Shown piece by piece: positions 1 to 9,863 of a stretch of 64,000 nt of DNA; the stretch's first letter is position 1; each line of letters begins with the position of its first letter. The notes below the pieces were generated by a model that worked only from the letters and a program-made list of their open reading frames with translations, made no database searches and had not been told where the DNA came from. The position numbers were made by a program, and so were the translations under genes. This stretch comes from Hydrangea macrophylla (taxonomy: Eukaryota > Streptophyta > Magnoliopsida > Cornales > Hydrangeaceae): NCBI GenBank assembly GCA_033977485.1, contig CM066992.1, forward strand, positions 101,444,140-101,508,139, written 5' to 3'.

Positions 1-800
1 CTCAATGGTCTAATAAAAAAAATATGGATTTTCCGTAGAATGTCCACAAACTAGCTGAAGAGCAAAGCCAAATGAAGGGGACTTCATTGTTGATGTGCCA
101 GTAAGATAGAGACTAGTATGCTAGGCTTTGTAGCAGTCATGATCATGTGGTTGGGACAGACATCCTCTGAATGATCAACTTGGGTGATCTAATAAACATG
201 TATTAGGGGATCGTATTAATCTTGTTTTGTCAGCATTATTGACTTGTGGTTTTGACTTAATTGCATTGCAGCATTAGGTGATATATGTTAATTGCTCAAG
301 TCAAAATCATATAATAGTTGCTAATTAGATGTTGAATGACAATGATATATAGTTTAAACAACAACCAACCAAACATCATGATCACATAACTGTTTATGTT
401 TATGTCCCAGTTGAGACTTTTCATCTAAATGTTGTCTAATAACATTGGTTTAATGATGCATAATTGCACATGTATTGCTGCTATGCTGTCATTATCATAG
501 ATATACCATCTACTTCCATACGTACATCGGTACATGTATTGCTACCGTGTTTTTAGAGTATTTTGATGAGGGGGTATTTTGGTAGTTTCACATTTGTAAC
601 CTTTAAATATTTAAGGATGGTTATCACTATACTTTGTAATTTCTTTTTGTTTTACCCGGAATGGTAAAAATCTGAACGTACAACTCCATTAACTTTCGTC
701 TAGTTTTGATTGAACCACATGAATATGTTTTTGCATGTCTTTCATTTATTTATTTTTTCTTGTTAATTACTTGCAATTAAATTGATTTTCAGTAGTTTGG
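1..800. other. AT-rich intergenic DNA, no gene seen
   Basis: No coding region, terminal repeat or RNA gene could be recognised here. The stretch is AT-rich, with short low-complexity tracts, and lies upstream of the SAUR promoter block. Confidence 0.5.
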
Positions 801-1035
801 TTGGTTACATGCATATTACCATATGTAATTAGTGTCTTAGAAATGAGTCCAAATCTCAAGTCATCTTCTACCCTGGATTGTCTTGGTATAAAACCAATCA
901 CATGGTCTGTTGTTCTTTCATTTTCCGTACGACCGCTTATAGCTAACATCACTTGTGTCAGCAGCCTAAAGTGTTTCTCTGGACCATGACTTCATAATTC
1001 ATATAAATCAGTGGACCATAATTCACAGGCTGGTT
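801..1035 (+). promoter_or_regulatory. Distal SAUR upstream block, duplicated near 50.03-50.2 kb
   Basis: This block matches the sequence at about 50030-50205 in the same order and spacing. Shared pieces include the TCATCTTCTAC segment, an AAAACCAATC segment, a GTTGTTCTT segment and a TCTCTGG segment. A shorter version recurs near 52885-52930. It therefore belongs to the ancestral SAUR duplication unit and is not random intergenic DNA. A TGTCTC core (auxin response element core) lies near 1037. The function is inferred from conservation between paralogous flanks only. Confidence 0.5.
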
Positions 1036-1670
1036 TTGTCTCTGTGTGACGGACCTACTAAGAGAAAGGGAGGGAGGGGCTTGGCTCCTTCAAAATATTT
1101 GAGAAATTTTGTTGTATATGTCTGGTTTCATACTTTGAAATTAATTTAGAAATTCTCCACTCAAAGTTTTTAACATTTAAAAAGTAAAATGTTTAGCAAA
1201 AAAAAATAAATAAATAAATAACACCACATTTAATTTGTAGGACTAGTCTAGAAACACGAAGGACCAACTAGAAGTCAATTTTAATTTAATAATCCGTTGT
1301 TTGGGTTGGCCAAATATCGTGCGACTAATTGTCAATTTGAAGTTAATAGTCTCCCACGTAGAGAGCTACTTAATCCAGGGGGTGTGGCACTATAATTCCT
1401 CATAATAATATTGAAGGGGAAGAGTACGTGGTATCCCTTATCCAAACCCCGTGGAAGACAAACAATGCTTAACTCTAATCGACACAACAATACTCCCTTG
1501 ACTTCATATTTCGCCCTGAAATATATGTATAAACGGACCCAAAAATTCCTGCGTCCGCCACTTCATGTAAACAGAGGACTGTAAAAATCACAGGCTGGTT
1601 GTGGGCTGAGAGAGAGAGAGAGAGAGGGAGAGAGAGAGAGAGAGTTGCTGTTGGGCTAAATGAGCAAAGC

Positions 1671-1765
1671 CATGTGAGCCTGGATGAGGGTGGGCCACTC
1701 TCAGCATATCCTTATTGGCTGGCCTGCACATATAGCAATAGAGACACACTAACACTATATATACA
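1671..1765 (+). promoter_or_regulatory. Proximal SAUR promoter with auxin-element core and TATA box
   Basis: A TATA box (TATATATA) lies at 1756-1763, and a GAGACA core (TGTCTC on the other strand, the classic auxin response element core) at 1741-1746. The 13-mer GTGAGCCTGGATG at 1674-1686 recurs with one change before the SAUR pseudogene (50550-50562) and at an orphan site (52960-52972). A (GA)n tract at about 1609-1644 sits just upstream. The TATA box is about 127 bp before the ATG. Auxin regulation is expected for SAUR genes but has not been shown here. Confidence 0.6.
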
Positions 1766-1889
1766 AGTGCCACCACACCTCTTCATGAAGTACTACAACG
1801 TTCACTCTACTATCTGTTGAATCAATCAAAACCCATTCAAAAACAACTCCAAAGATCATCATTATCACATCCAATTCAAAACCAGAGTC

Positions 1890-2192
1890 ATGGGTATTCG
1901 ATTTCCATCCATGATTAATATTGTCAATCCCAAGCAAATCCACAAATTGCAATCACTTCTTACAAAAAATCAATCAGGTGTTCCAAAAGGACATATTGCA
2001 GTATATGTGGGAGAAGAAGTTCAGAAGAAGAGATTTGTGGTTCCAATATCATACTTGAATCATCCTTCATTCCAAGTCTTGCTGAATAGGGCAGAGGAAG
2101 AGTTTGGATTTGTTCATCCAATGGGTGGCTTAACAATTCCATGCAGAGAAGACACTTTCATCAATCTAACTTCTCAGTTAAATTCTTCATGA
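1890..2192 (+). CDS. SAUR family auxin-responsive protein
   Basis: This is an intact, intronless 100-residue SAUR (small auxin-up RNA) protein. The conserved SAUR domain covers most of it: [12 protein letters not shown] near residues 31-42, [16 protein letters not shown] near 47-62, then a [11 protein letters not shown] stretch and the [10 protein letters not shown] block near 76-85. Both length and lack of introns are typical. In characterised members SAURs bind and inhibit PP2C-D phosphatases, which raises plasma-membrane H+-ATPase activity and promotes cell expansion. The ATG is the first in frame and follows a plausible leader. A TATA box and an auxin-element core lie upstream. Paralogous remnants lie about 49 kb downstream, separated by retrotransposons. 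This is the only clearly intact host gene in the window. Confidence 0.93.
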   Translation: MGIRFPSMINIVNPKQIHKLQSLLTKNQSGVPKGHIAVYVGEEVQKKRFVVPISYLNHPSFQVLLNRAEEEFGFVHPMGGLTIPCREDTFINLTSQLNSS

Positions 2193-2345
2193 ACTAATAG
2201 CTTAAAAAATAACCTCTAAAGTTTTTTTATAATTAAATTTGTTAGCGATGTAGAACTTTTCTAACTGTAACTGAGGTGGGAAGAGAGTAGATAATTCTTT
2301 CCCACCATAGCATTATGTAATAATAATGAAATCCCTTTTTCACTA
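2193..2345 (+). promoter_or_regulatory. SAUR 3' UTR with hairpin and DST-like element
   Basis: Downstream of the stop codon, GGTGGGAA (2275-2282) can pair with TTCCCACC (2299-2306) to form a hairpin. Its loop contains AGTAGAT, with a following GTA near 2316. This resembles, loosely, the DST mRNA-instability element of SAUR transcripts (GGA, ATAGAT and GTA blocks). An AATAAT-type polyadenylation signal lies near 2320-2330. The DST assignment is tentative. Confidence 0.35.
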
Positions 2346-2570
2346 CTAAAATTGGTCTCATTATTATCATTTGAACTTGAATATATGTATACATGTATAA
2401 AAATAAATGTGTGTTTGTGTAGTTTGAAATTTTGAATAATAAATTAACATCCAGATTTTATGACTGTGCTTGTCCAAGGTGAGGTTTTGTGTATTGATTG
2501 TGTCTCAGTAACAATTTTGAGAATAGAGCAAACAGTGGTACCATGAATAAAGTTAGCATGAATAAAGTTA

Positions 2571-2761
2571 GGGGCAATGCTATTATGATAAGCTTCTCAT
2601 ATGCACAAGCATTTAACAATCATTGGATGGAGATTTGGTCTCGAGATAATAAGTAAATGTATTATTAAATGGTTATTTATTGACAATCTCAATAAAATTT
2701 GGACAATCAAACGGATTAGAGTGCTTGTGCATATAAGAAGTTTCTCATAATAGCATTGTCC
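2571..2761. mobile_element. MITE, about 190 bp, terminal inverted repeats
   Basis: The two ends are long imperfect inverted repeats. The left end begins GGGGCAATGCTATTATGA and the right end is its near reverse complement, ending TCATAATAGCATTGTCC. The middle is AT-rich and non-coding. A 15-bp tandem copy of CATGAATAAAGTTAG sits immediately left. I could not settle the target duplication, so the superfamily is unassigned. Confidence 0.7.
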
Positions 2762-3820
2762 ATTAGTTAAAGACCGTGCTCAATATATTTTAGATATGTA
2801 AACCTAAGCTCTTATATTCTTTACATGCCCCACTAAGTCATGATCTTCATTAAACATTATAATCAGGTCCCTAAATTATGATATTCGTTATAAATCTCTT
2901 GATTTATACTCTCCTTTTTTTTTCTTTTTTTCTTTTTTTAAAGCAAATCCCAAAAGGAATCATTACAAGTATAGATACAGAAGTAAGAAAATACATGAAA
3001 ATTAAGAAACGCAAACTTCTTTATCCACACTATAAACTTCCTTAATTCCAAATAAAATTATCTGTAAATGAAAAGAAATAGCACAGAAAATTTATACAGG
3101 ACTCCTTTATGACATGACAATCTAGTATATTGAGGACAATCACTTTATACAAATTGTAGTCTTAACATGTGGAGTGACAGCAGTGAAGTGGTGAACAAGC
3201 AGACCATTGCCGGTCCAATATTCATTTGTGTAAGAAAAATATTTATTAGGTATATATCTTTGCTTCAATTAAATGATGAGCACAGGTAAACTCAATTCAA
3301 CGAAGCTCTGTCTCAAACAAGTAAAAAACATTGACTAAGAAAAAATCAGGACAATTTTCTCCCAAGATGTGGCTATAATGTGGACAGTGTAAAACCGACA
3401 GAGCTCTTTTAGAAATTTGTGGTAAGGGCACTCATTGATTTAGAAACGATAGTGGCCCCATGGCCCCCATTCCGCAATTTGCACCGAAATAGCCGCTGTG
3501 GCAGGGCCCACTTATCTGGATGTTGATTTTACAAGCGGGAAATAGTACTTGGGGCACAACCAAAGTCACAACCTTCGTTGCACAACCAAATGGTATTTAA
3601 GAACATGAGAGAGAGAGAGAAACATACCCAAATGGTTTTCAACTATACATATGGTATGAGCACTACGTCAAACAACAAAAGGCCACCTGGGAGTTAATAT
3701 ATTTTATATGATTGTATCGAACTAAAACCCCATGAATCTTGATGATTTTCCGTATATGGATAACATGCATTATACAACTTCATATATACGTGAAAAAATG
3801 TGGGCGACATAATTTTTTTT
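2762..3820. other. Non-coding intergenic DNA
   Basis: No credible gene is present. A T-rich tract at about 2915-2940 and a short GA tract at 3608-3622 are the only notable low-complexity features. The sequence after the T tract could be the tail of an old retroposon in reverse orientation, but no target duplication was found. Confidence 0.4.
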
Positions 3821-4009
3821 TGGAAAATGTTTGGCACACATTTTTTTGACATAAAGTGTGATTCGGTCATTAATTGGTGTGGATCCCATCACTGAACACA
3901 TCTCGACCACACTTTTTCGATGACTGAGATGCATTTGTGGCGGGATCCGTACTCATCAATGGCTGAATCACACTTTGTGTCAAAAAGTGTGAGTGTAGCA
4001 TTACTCATT
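3821..4009. mobile_element. Degenerate MITE with long inverted repeats
   Basis: The two halves are imperfect inverted complements. The left arm contains a TTTTTTTGACATAAAGTGTG block and GGATCCC. The right arm contains GGGATCC and a CACTTTGTGTCAAAAAGTGTG-like block in inverse order. It is non-coding, and its ends are too diverged to fix the target duplication. Confidence 0.5.
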
Positions 4010-4362
4010 TTTTTTACAGGTATTTTTTACCCAACTCATCACTGTAGGATCAATATATACACGACCCATCACTGTTTCTACTTATTTATTAAATTTATAA
4101 CTTTTTTAAAGTCGTTAGTTGAAGTAGCGACTTAAAAAAAAAAAAAAATTTGTAAAAATCGTTAGTCGTGATGCTAATGTATATATTAGTCCCACGGTTA
4201 AGAATTAGGGAAAAAATTCGCCTTTTCAAACAAAGTCACAAACTCCTGAAAAGATCATGGAAGTACATAGAGTAGTACTTTGGTCCCACCTCATGTTCTG
4301 TACATGTATATCTATACTTGCCAAATATCTTCTTTGTCAACGAGTTATCAAGTCGTTGGTAT

Positions 4363-4754
4363 TAGGGCTGATTAAAAAAAAGAGTAATATTTGGGGCACT
4401 AATAAATTTTATTAACACATATTCATACTCTTTCTCTTTTAGTGGTATTGTGAGACCCTACTATTAGGAAAGAGATAGAGTGTGAGTGTGGGTGTGGATG
4501 TGAGTGTGAGTGTTAGTGAAAATTTGTTAGTGGCCCTAGCATTGGTGTTAAAAAAAAAAAAAAATTAGTTCAAATCGACTGATCAAACCGAGCCTATTTG
4601 GTCGGTTTTTAAAAATATATTCAAAGAAAAAAAAAATCGAATTGATTGACCGAAAACGATAAAAAAAAAATTCAATCGAATCGAGCCTATTGGTCAATTT
4701 TTAAACATGAAAAAATCGACAAAAATTGATCGAATCGACCGATATACACCCCTA
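4363..4754. mobile_element. hAT-type MITE with 8-bp target duplication, itself interrupted
   Basis: Ends are TAGGGCTG and CACCCCTA, an inverted pair with one mismatch. They are flanked by the 8-bp direct repeat GTTGGTAT at 4355-4362 and 4755-4762. An 8-bp duplication and TAGGG-type ends fit the hAT superfamily. No transposase is encoded. A second MITE is inserted near its left end (4382-4547). Confidence 0.7.
4382..4547. mobile_element. Mutator-type MITE nested in the hAT-type MITE
   Basis: The ends resemble GAGTAATATTTGGGGCAC and its complement (GTGGCCCTAGCATTGG), and the element matches the copy at 50690-50853. A TTAAAAAAA tract flanks both sides and could be a 9-bp target duplication, though A-rich sequence makes this weak. 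It is non-coding; the central part is a hairpin arm rich in GAGTGTG repeats. Confidence 0.6.
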
Positions 4755-4762
4755 GTTGGTAT

Positions 4763-5966
4763 CACCACACTAATACACAAGGGTACAATGCTAGTGCGGA
4801 CACATCTTTTTCTTAAAATGACATGTACGTGCTTGAATAGTGATCTTTTATTTAGGGGCGGATGCATAAATTTGCGAGGGGGTGTTTTGGGTGTGGTTTG
4901 GGAGAAGCATAAGCAAGAAATAATTGAAACCAAAAAAGAGTACAAACATGCATAGAGAGGGAGGGAATAGGGAAAAGTAAGAGAAAAATGAATGAATTGA
5001 ACACAAGAACCAGGGCTACTCCTGATCCAAGGCAATTGCTTTGGGCCCCAATTCTGTGGGGCCCCCAATTACATAAAAATGGGTAATTATGAATGAATCC
5101 AAATTAAGTAAAGTATGGTGGTTTAGGTATAATTAATAAAAATATTTGGGATTAGGTCTACTCCTTTGTATTTTGACAAATCTATCCTAAATATTGGTCT
5201 TACACTAAGAGTTTTACCCCGTGGACCTCCGACGACCACCTCCATCACCTTGTCTGAGCTCCGACGACCTCGCCGGAGCTCTAAAGACCACCATCACGAC
5301 CTTCCCTACCTCCATCGACCACCACTACCAGTAGCGATCACCACCACAATCTCACCTTACTTCCGACGACCACCATGACATCACCTGATCGACCTCCTTC
5401 ACAATCAAACTGCAAGATCAACATACAATGATCATAAAATGATTTTCTCATACCACCAAAAAGTTGTGAAACTTATGAACCAAAAAAATAAAGTTGTGAA
5501 ATATATCAAAAAAAATCTACAACCTTAACACATGATTTTTTTAGTAGAATTTTTTTTTTTTTTTTTGACTTAATAGAGCATTCACAACTTGAAAACAAAC
5601 CAAATTAAAGCTACATTGATCCCAAATCAAAAAAAAGTTGTGAAATTTTTTCATATAATGATCACAAAACAAATTTCTCATACCATCGAAAAGTTGTGAA
5701 ATTTCACAAAGTTCGTGAAAATTCACAGAAACGTGAAAATGCTCATTGCATTGGCTTGTGTTCATGCGATGGTCGTGGATCTGTTCGTGGTGGTTCCGGT
5801 GGTGGTAGATTTGGTCGCGGAGGTTGTGGATCTGAAATTGGTGGTGGTCGGAGGAGACAAATCTCATCAGGCCGGTTTATGCAACCGGCGTTGGCGGTGG
5901 TGGCGACGGTGGTGGTAGTGGTAGTGGTGGCGACGACGACGGCGATGGTGGTCAGTACTGAGAGAG

Positions 5967-6012
<46 letters not shown>

Positions 6013-6058
6013 GGTCGATGTGGTGGTGGCAATGGAGGTGATGGTGGTTGGTGGTCAC

Positions 6059-6104
<46 letters not shown>

Positions 6105-6520
6105 GATGGAAATGAATAAGGATCTATTATAACAGATTCCTTGCAAGCATGGATTGTTCACTGTGTGCTATTATCAAATATATTTCATAAACAGATTTAA
6201 CACCAAATTTTCGTAAATAAAACTATGTACATCATATATAGCATGTGTAGAATATCATATATATATAGTCCCCAACCAATTGTGTTAGTAATGTCTTTTT
6301 TTTTTATAACAAAAATGCATGAAGAACCCATTTTCGAAGTTGCCTTAGGACCCTCAAAAAGTCATACTAGCATGACCTATCAAATACAAAATTCTAACAT
6401 CACTTTAACTACTAAAACCTACGATTAAGACCGACATTGAGTATACACTAATCACTCGGAGCTTAATAAAATGAGCATATAATCCAAATATGAAACTCTA
6501 TAGTTCATTTTTTTTATTTT
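4763..6520. repeat. Low-complexity intergenic region (GGT/CCA-rich, GA microsatellites)
   Basis: No convincing gene. CCGACGACCACC-type repeats at about 5225-5395 and GGTGGT-type repeats at about 5785-6055 lie in opposite orientation. (GA)n tracts occupy about 5960-6010 and 6063-6100. A roughly 49-bp direct repeat is present near 5424-5472 and 5654-5702, containing TTCTCATACCA and AAGTTGTGAAA. The ORFs here are made of simple repeats (runs of Ser-Leu or Val) and are not believable proteins. Confidence 0.5.
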
Positions 6521-6592
6521 TTATTTTTTTTTTGATAGAGAGAAACATTTTATTTCATAAACAGTAGATTTCAAAAAGAACCAGTACAAATA

Positions 6593-7037
6593 TCTAAGAA
6601 ATAATGTGGGCCATACGGGCACCCGCATAACATTGGACCGGGTCCAATGGGCCTTTCCTCTTGGAGGCCTAGGGTTTGGTGAATATGTGTGTGTATATAT
6701 ATATGATATAAACATACATATGAGGATCCCTAAGAGATACAATAATACATCCGGCCTCTCTATATCTCTCATCTCTTTCTCACGGTTTTCTCTCTCTTGG
6801 CCATCACCATTGGAGCTATGGGATTTAGCACGTGACATTGATGGAGACTGCTCCAGTAGCGTCTTCTACGACCTAGGCGAAGCACAAGGGAGTACACGGA
6901 AGCGATATAGGTGCAGCAGGTTCGTGGTTCTTAATTGGACTCGTAACAACGACGACTTATTCGACCCCGTCGGGCTATATTCCGCTAGGTAAGTGACCTA
7001 AACCCCACTCCATGCTTGTGTGCATGATTTTTCTACA
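6593..7037 (+). repeat. Copia-1 5' LTR
   Basis: It matches 48616-49060 over its whole length at high identity by eye and ends in CTACA, followed after one base by a tRNA-Met primer binding site. The expected TG start is degraded (TCTAAGAAATA against TGTAAGAAATA in the 3' LTR). An AT-rich TATA-like run lies near 6693-6706. No target duplication can be recognised next to it, so the left border is approximate. Confidence 0.8.
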
Positions 7038-7038
7038 T

Positions 7039-7051
7039 TGGTATCAGAGCC
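7039..7051 (+). other. Copia-1 primer binding site (initiator tRNA-Met)
   Basis: TGGTATCAGAGCC begins one base after the 5' LTR. It is the standard plant copia primer binding site, complementary to the 3' end of initiator tRNA-Met. Confidence 0.9.
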
Positions 7052-7845
7052 TATAGGTTGTTGTTCACCTATATGTGCCCAAAAACGAATCCACCATTGA
7101 TGGATTTCAAGCTTTTTTACAAAAACTTTGAAAAATTGAATTTCAAGTGGGTCTAATACAAAACTCCAATAGGGGTTCAAATTTTTTACATGGTTGTGTT
7201 CCTTATGGTCCCTAGAATCCCCCCATGAAGTCTCATGGACTGATTATCTCCCATGTGGGAAAAATCACAAACCCAAGATTAGATTTTGGGTTGAAAATGA
7301 AATTTTTTCAGAACTTTGCTATCTATTTCGGAAGATATAGTTGTTTAATCAATCTGTTTTTTGGCATGAACTTGTAGTACTCTGTGAGAGCTTTCCAACA
7401 ATATAAAATTTGTAAGTTTTCGACGAAAAATGAGTGAGATATGAGCTTGCAAAGTTAGAGGGTTAAGCAGCCTCAAAAACCCAGATTTGTTTTGTTTTGG
7501 GGAAGATGAACCAGAGATTGGCCACGCCCACTCTCGTTGAGGAGAGTGGGTCCCACTCGCCGGCCGACGTTGGTCCGGCAACCATGGGTCCGGAGAGTGA
7601 AGGTGTGTCTCTAGGCGCCGGTCCATAATATATATTATATATTTTTCATTAGAAAAATATTTAATTATTTTGTAATTAAAACAGTTTCTGCTATTAAATT
7701 AAATAGTTTTTAATGTTTTAAACTGTTTTAATTGCTTTAAAATTATGGAAAAATATGAAAAAGTAATATTTTATTTTTTTCTATATTATGGATACTAAGT
7801 GGGATCAGAAATAATTTTATAGTAAATTATTTCATTATTTTTTGG

Positions 7846-8650
7846 TATTTTAGAGCATAAAAGATATGTTTTAAATGTGCTTTTAATTGCTTAAAATATC
7901 CAAAAAAAAAAATTTATATTAATTTTTGAAATTAGTATATAGTGTTTAGTACACTGTAATGGACTCTAAGATAATTTTTTGTGTAAATTAGCATATATTT
8001 TTGGTATTTTAGAGCATATAATTTATGTTTTTTGGGGCATTTATTTAATTGCTTAAAATAGCAAAAATATATTATTAATTTTTGTAATTAATAAGGGACA
8101 TTAGGGACACTGTTTTGAGATCATATAAACGTTTGTGGGATCCATAGATAATTGTTGGTAAATTATCTGAATCATATTAATATTTTAGAGCATATAATCA
8201 TGTGTTTTTGTACATTTATTAAATTGCTTAAAATATTTTAATTGATTATTAGTTCAGTGAATTAACACAATATGTTTAGAACACTAGTGTCAGCTTGAAA
8301 ATTTTTTAGTGAATTTTCTCACTCTTTGTGATATATTTTAGAGCATATATTGTGTTTGAGTACGCAATATTAATTGCTTAAAATATAACAATTAAGTTGT
8401 TAACTCTTGAATTTAATGAATGGTGTTTTTGTATACTGTTTGGAGACTTGAGAATTTTTTTTGAATTATCTCATTTTTTTTTGTTTTGATATTTTAGAGC
8501 ATAAAATTTATGCTTATGGGCATTTATTTAATTGGTTAAAATAGGTAAAATAGATTATTAAGTTTTGAAATTAATACGAGGTGCTTAGAACACCATATTA
8601 GACCACTGAAAATCCTTGGAGAACAAATTTCCTTAAAACTTTTGTATTTT
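7846..8650 (+). repeat. Copia-1 leader: five degenerate tandem repeats of about 160 bp
   Basis: The string TATTTTAGAGCATA (with minor variation) starts at 7846, 8005, 8181, 8333 and 8490, giving spacings of 159, 176, 152 and 157. Each unit also contains an ATTGCTTAAAATA block and a variable middle with a TGTTTAGAACAC-like block. It lies between the primer binding site and the gag remnants, in the untranslated leader. It is non-coding. Confidence 0.65.
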
Positions 8651-9863
8651 TGGGAATTTAGTTGCTCATAGTTATTTTTTGTTTAACTAGGTCAATTTAT
8701 TTTGTTAAATTGATTCAAAATGTTCTTTGGGCTTTGATAAATTTTGAAAAATTCTTTATAATGAAAAATCAGTTTTTCAGTTATTTAAATTTTTTCATGA
8801 GTTATTAAATTAATTTGTTAATTTAAAAGCCCTTAATGAATTGGTTTTAAATTATGTTTTAAGACCTAAAATTGGGTTAAAATTAATGAAAAATCCAGGA
8901 TTTTTTCATTGATTTTACTTGGCTTATGGGAGCTGTTCGCGCTGTGCAATAATCTTTTTATTGCACATTTTATTATTTTAGAGGCTCACTGCATTGTTGG
9001 TCATGCTTTAATTAATATTGTTTGTGATTGGATGACCCGAGACCACTAATCCTCCTCCTTAAATGGAGTGATGGATTAGTCCATTCATTTTTTTTTAAAT
9101 AGACCGCATGAGTGTTTGGTGTATCTGATTAATGCATTAATCTGGATAAAATGAATGGACGATTAATTGACAATTTGTGGAGCTTGGGTCCTCACGATGT
9201 ATGTTTAAGGCTGTTCTTGTATATGTTTATGAACAAAGCATCCCTATTTTTTTTATGGGCTATAAATGTAATGTGAGGATGAGAGTTTTATTTCTTGTAT
9301 TGTAAAAGCCTACTTGTAAAGGGATGGTTTTCTTTGTTCATACATCATACACTTGAATTACCTTAGCATGAGCTCTAAGTTGTCAATTCGGACCCACGTG
9401 GTGGTCCATGCGCACATTTGTTGTATGGCGCGCTTTATATTATTGTGGATGATCTTAGATAGGTAACTGTATCATCTAATTGATGTTTGTTTAGAAAAAT
9501 CGATTATAAAAGGTTTTTCTTGATTTACAAAATTAAGATTTGATTAATGAGCAATAGCGAATTTTTTGGTCTTAAATTGTAAAAAGGAGAAAACTCATTT
9601 GTAATTGAATTTTAAAACAAACTTTATGAAATGTGCAAATAATAATGTCAATCCCTTGCGCGTGTTCTCAAATATTTTCCAAATCACACTTTGTCGATCT
9701 TTACAAAAGTAACAAGTTTAAAAGGGGACTAATTTTTGTAATATGACATTGCAAAGTAACACACCTACAGAATAAGTAAGAACTTATGGGCTTTAGACTT
9801 ATTCAATAGTCCAACCCATTGAACCGAATAATGGGCCTCCGGCCCAATTTCATTATAATCTTA
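8651..9863. other. Copia-1 leader, no gene seen
   Basis: This is AT-rich, untranslated sequence between the leader repeats and the first gag-like codons. I see no other element or gene in it. Confidence 0.45.

Noticed and set aside
5541..6161. Several ORFs on both strands rich in Ser-Leu, His or Val-Gly
   Set aside because: They are translations of (GA)n and GGT/CCA low-complexity DNA without domains or promoters.
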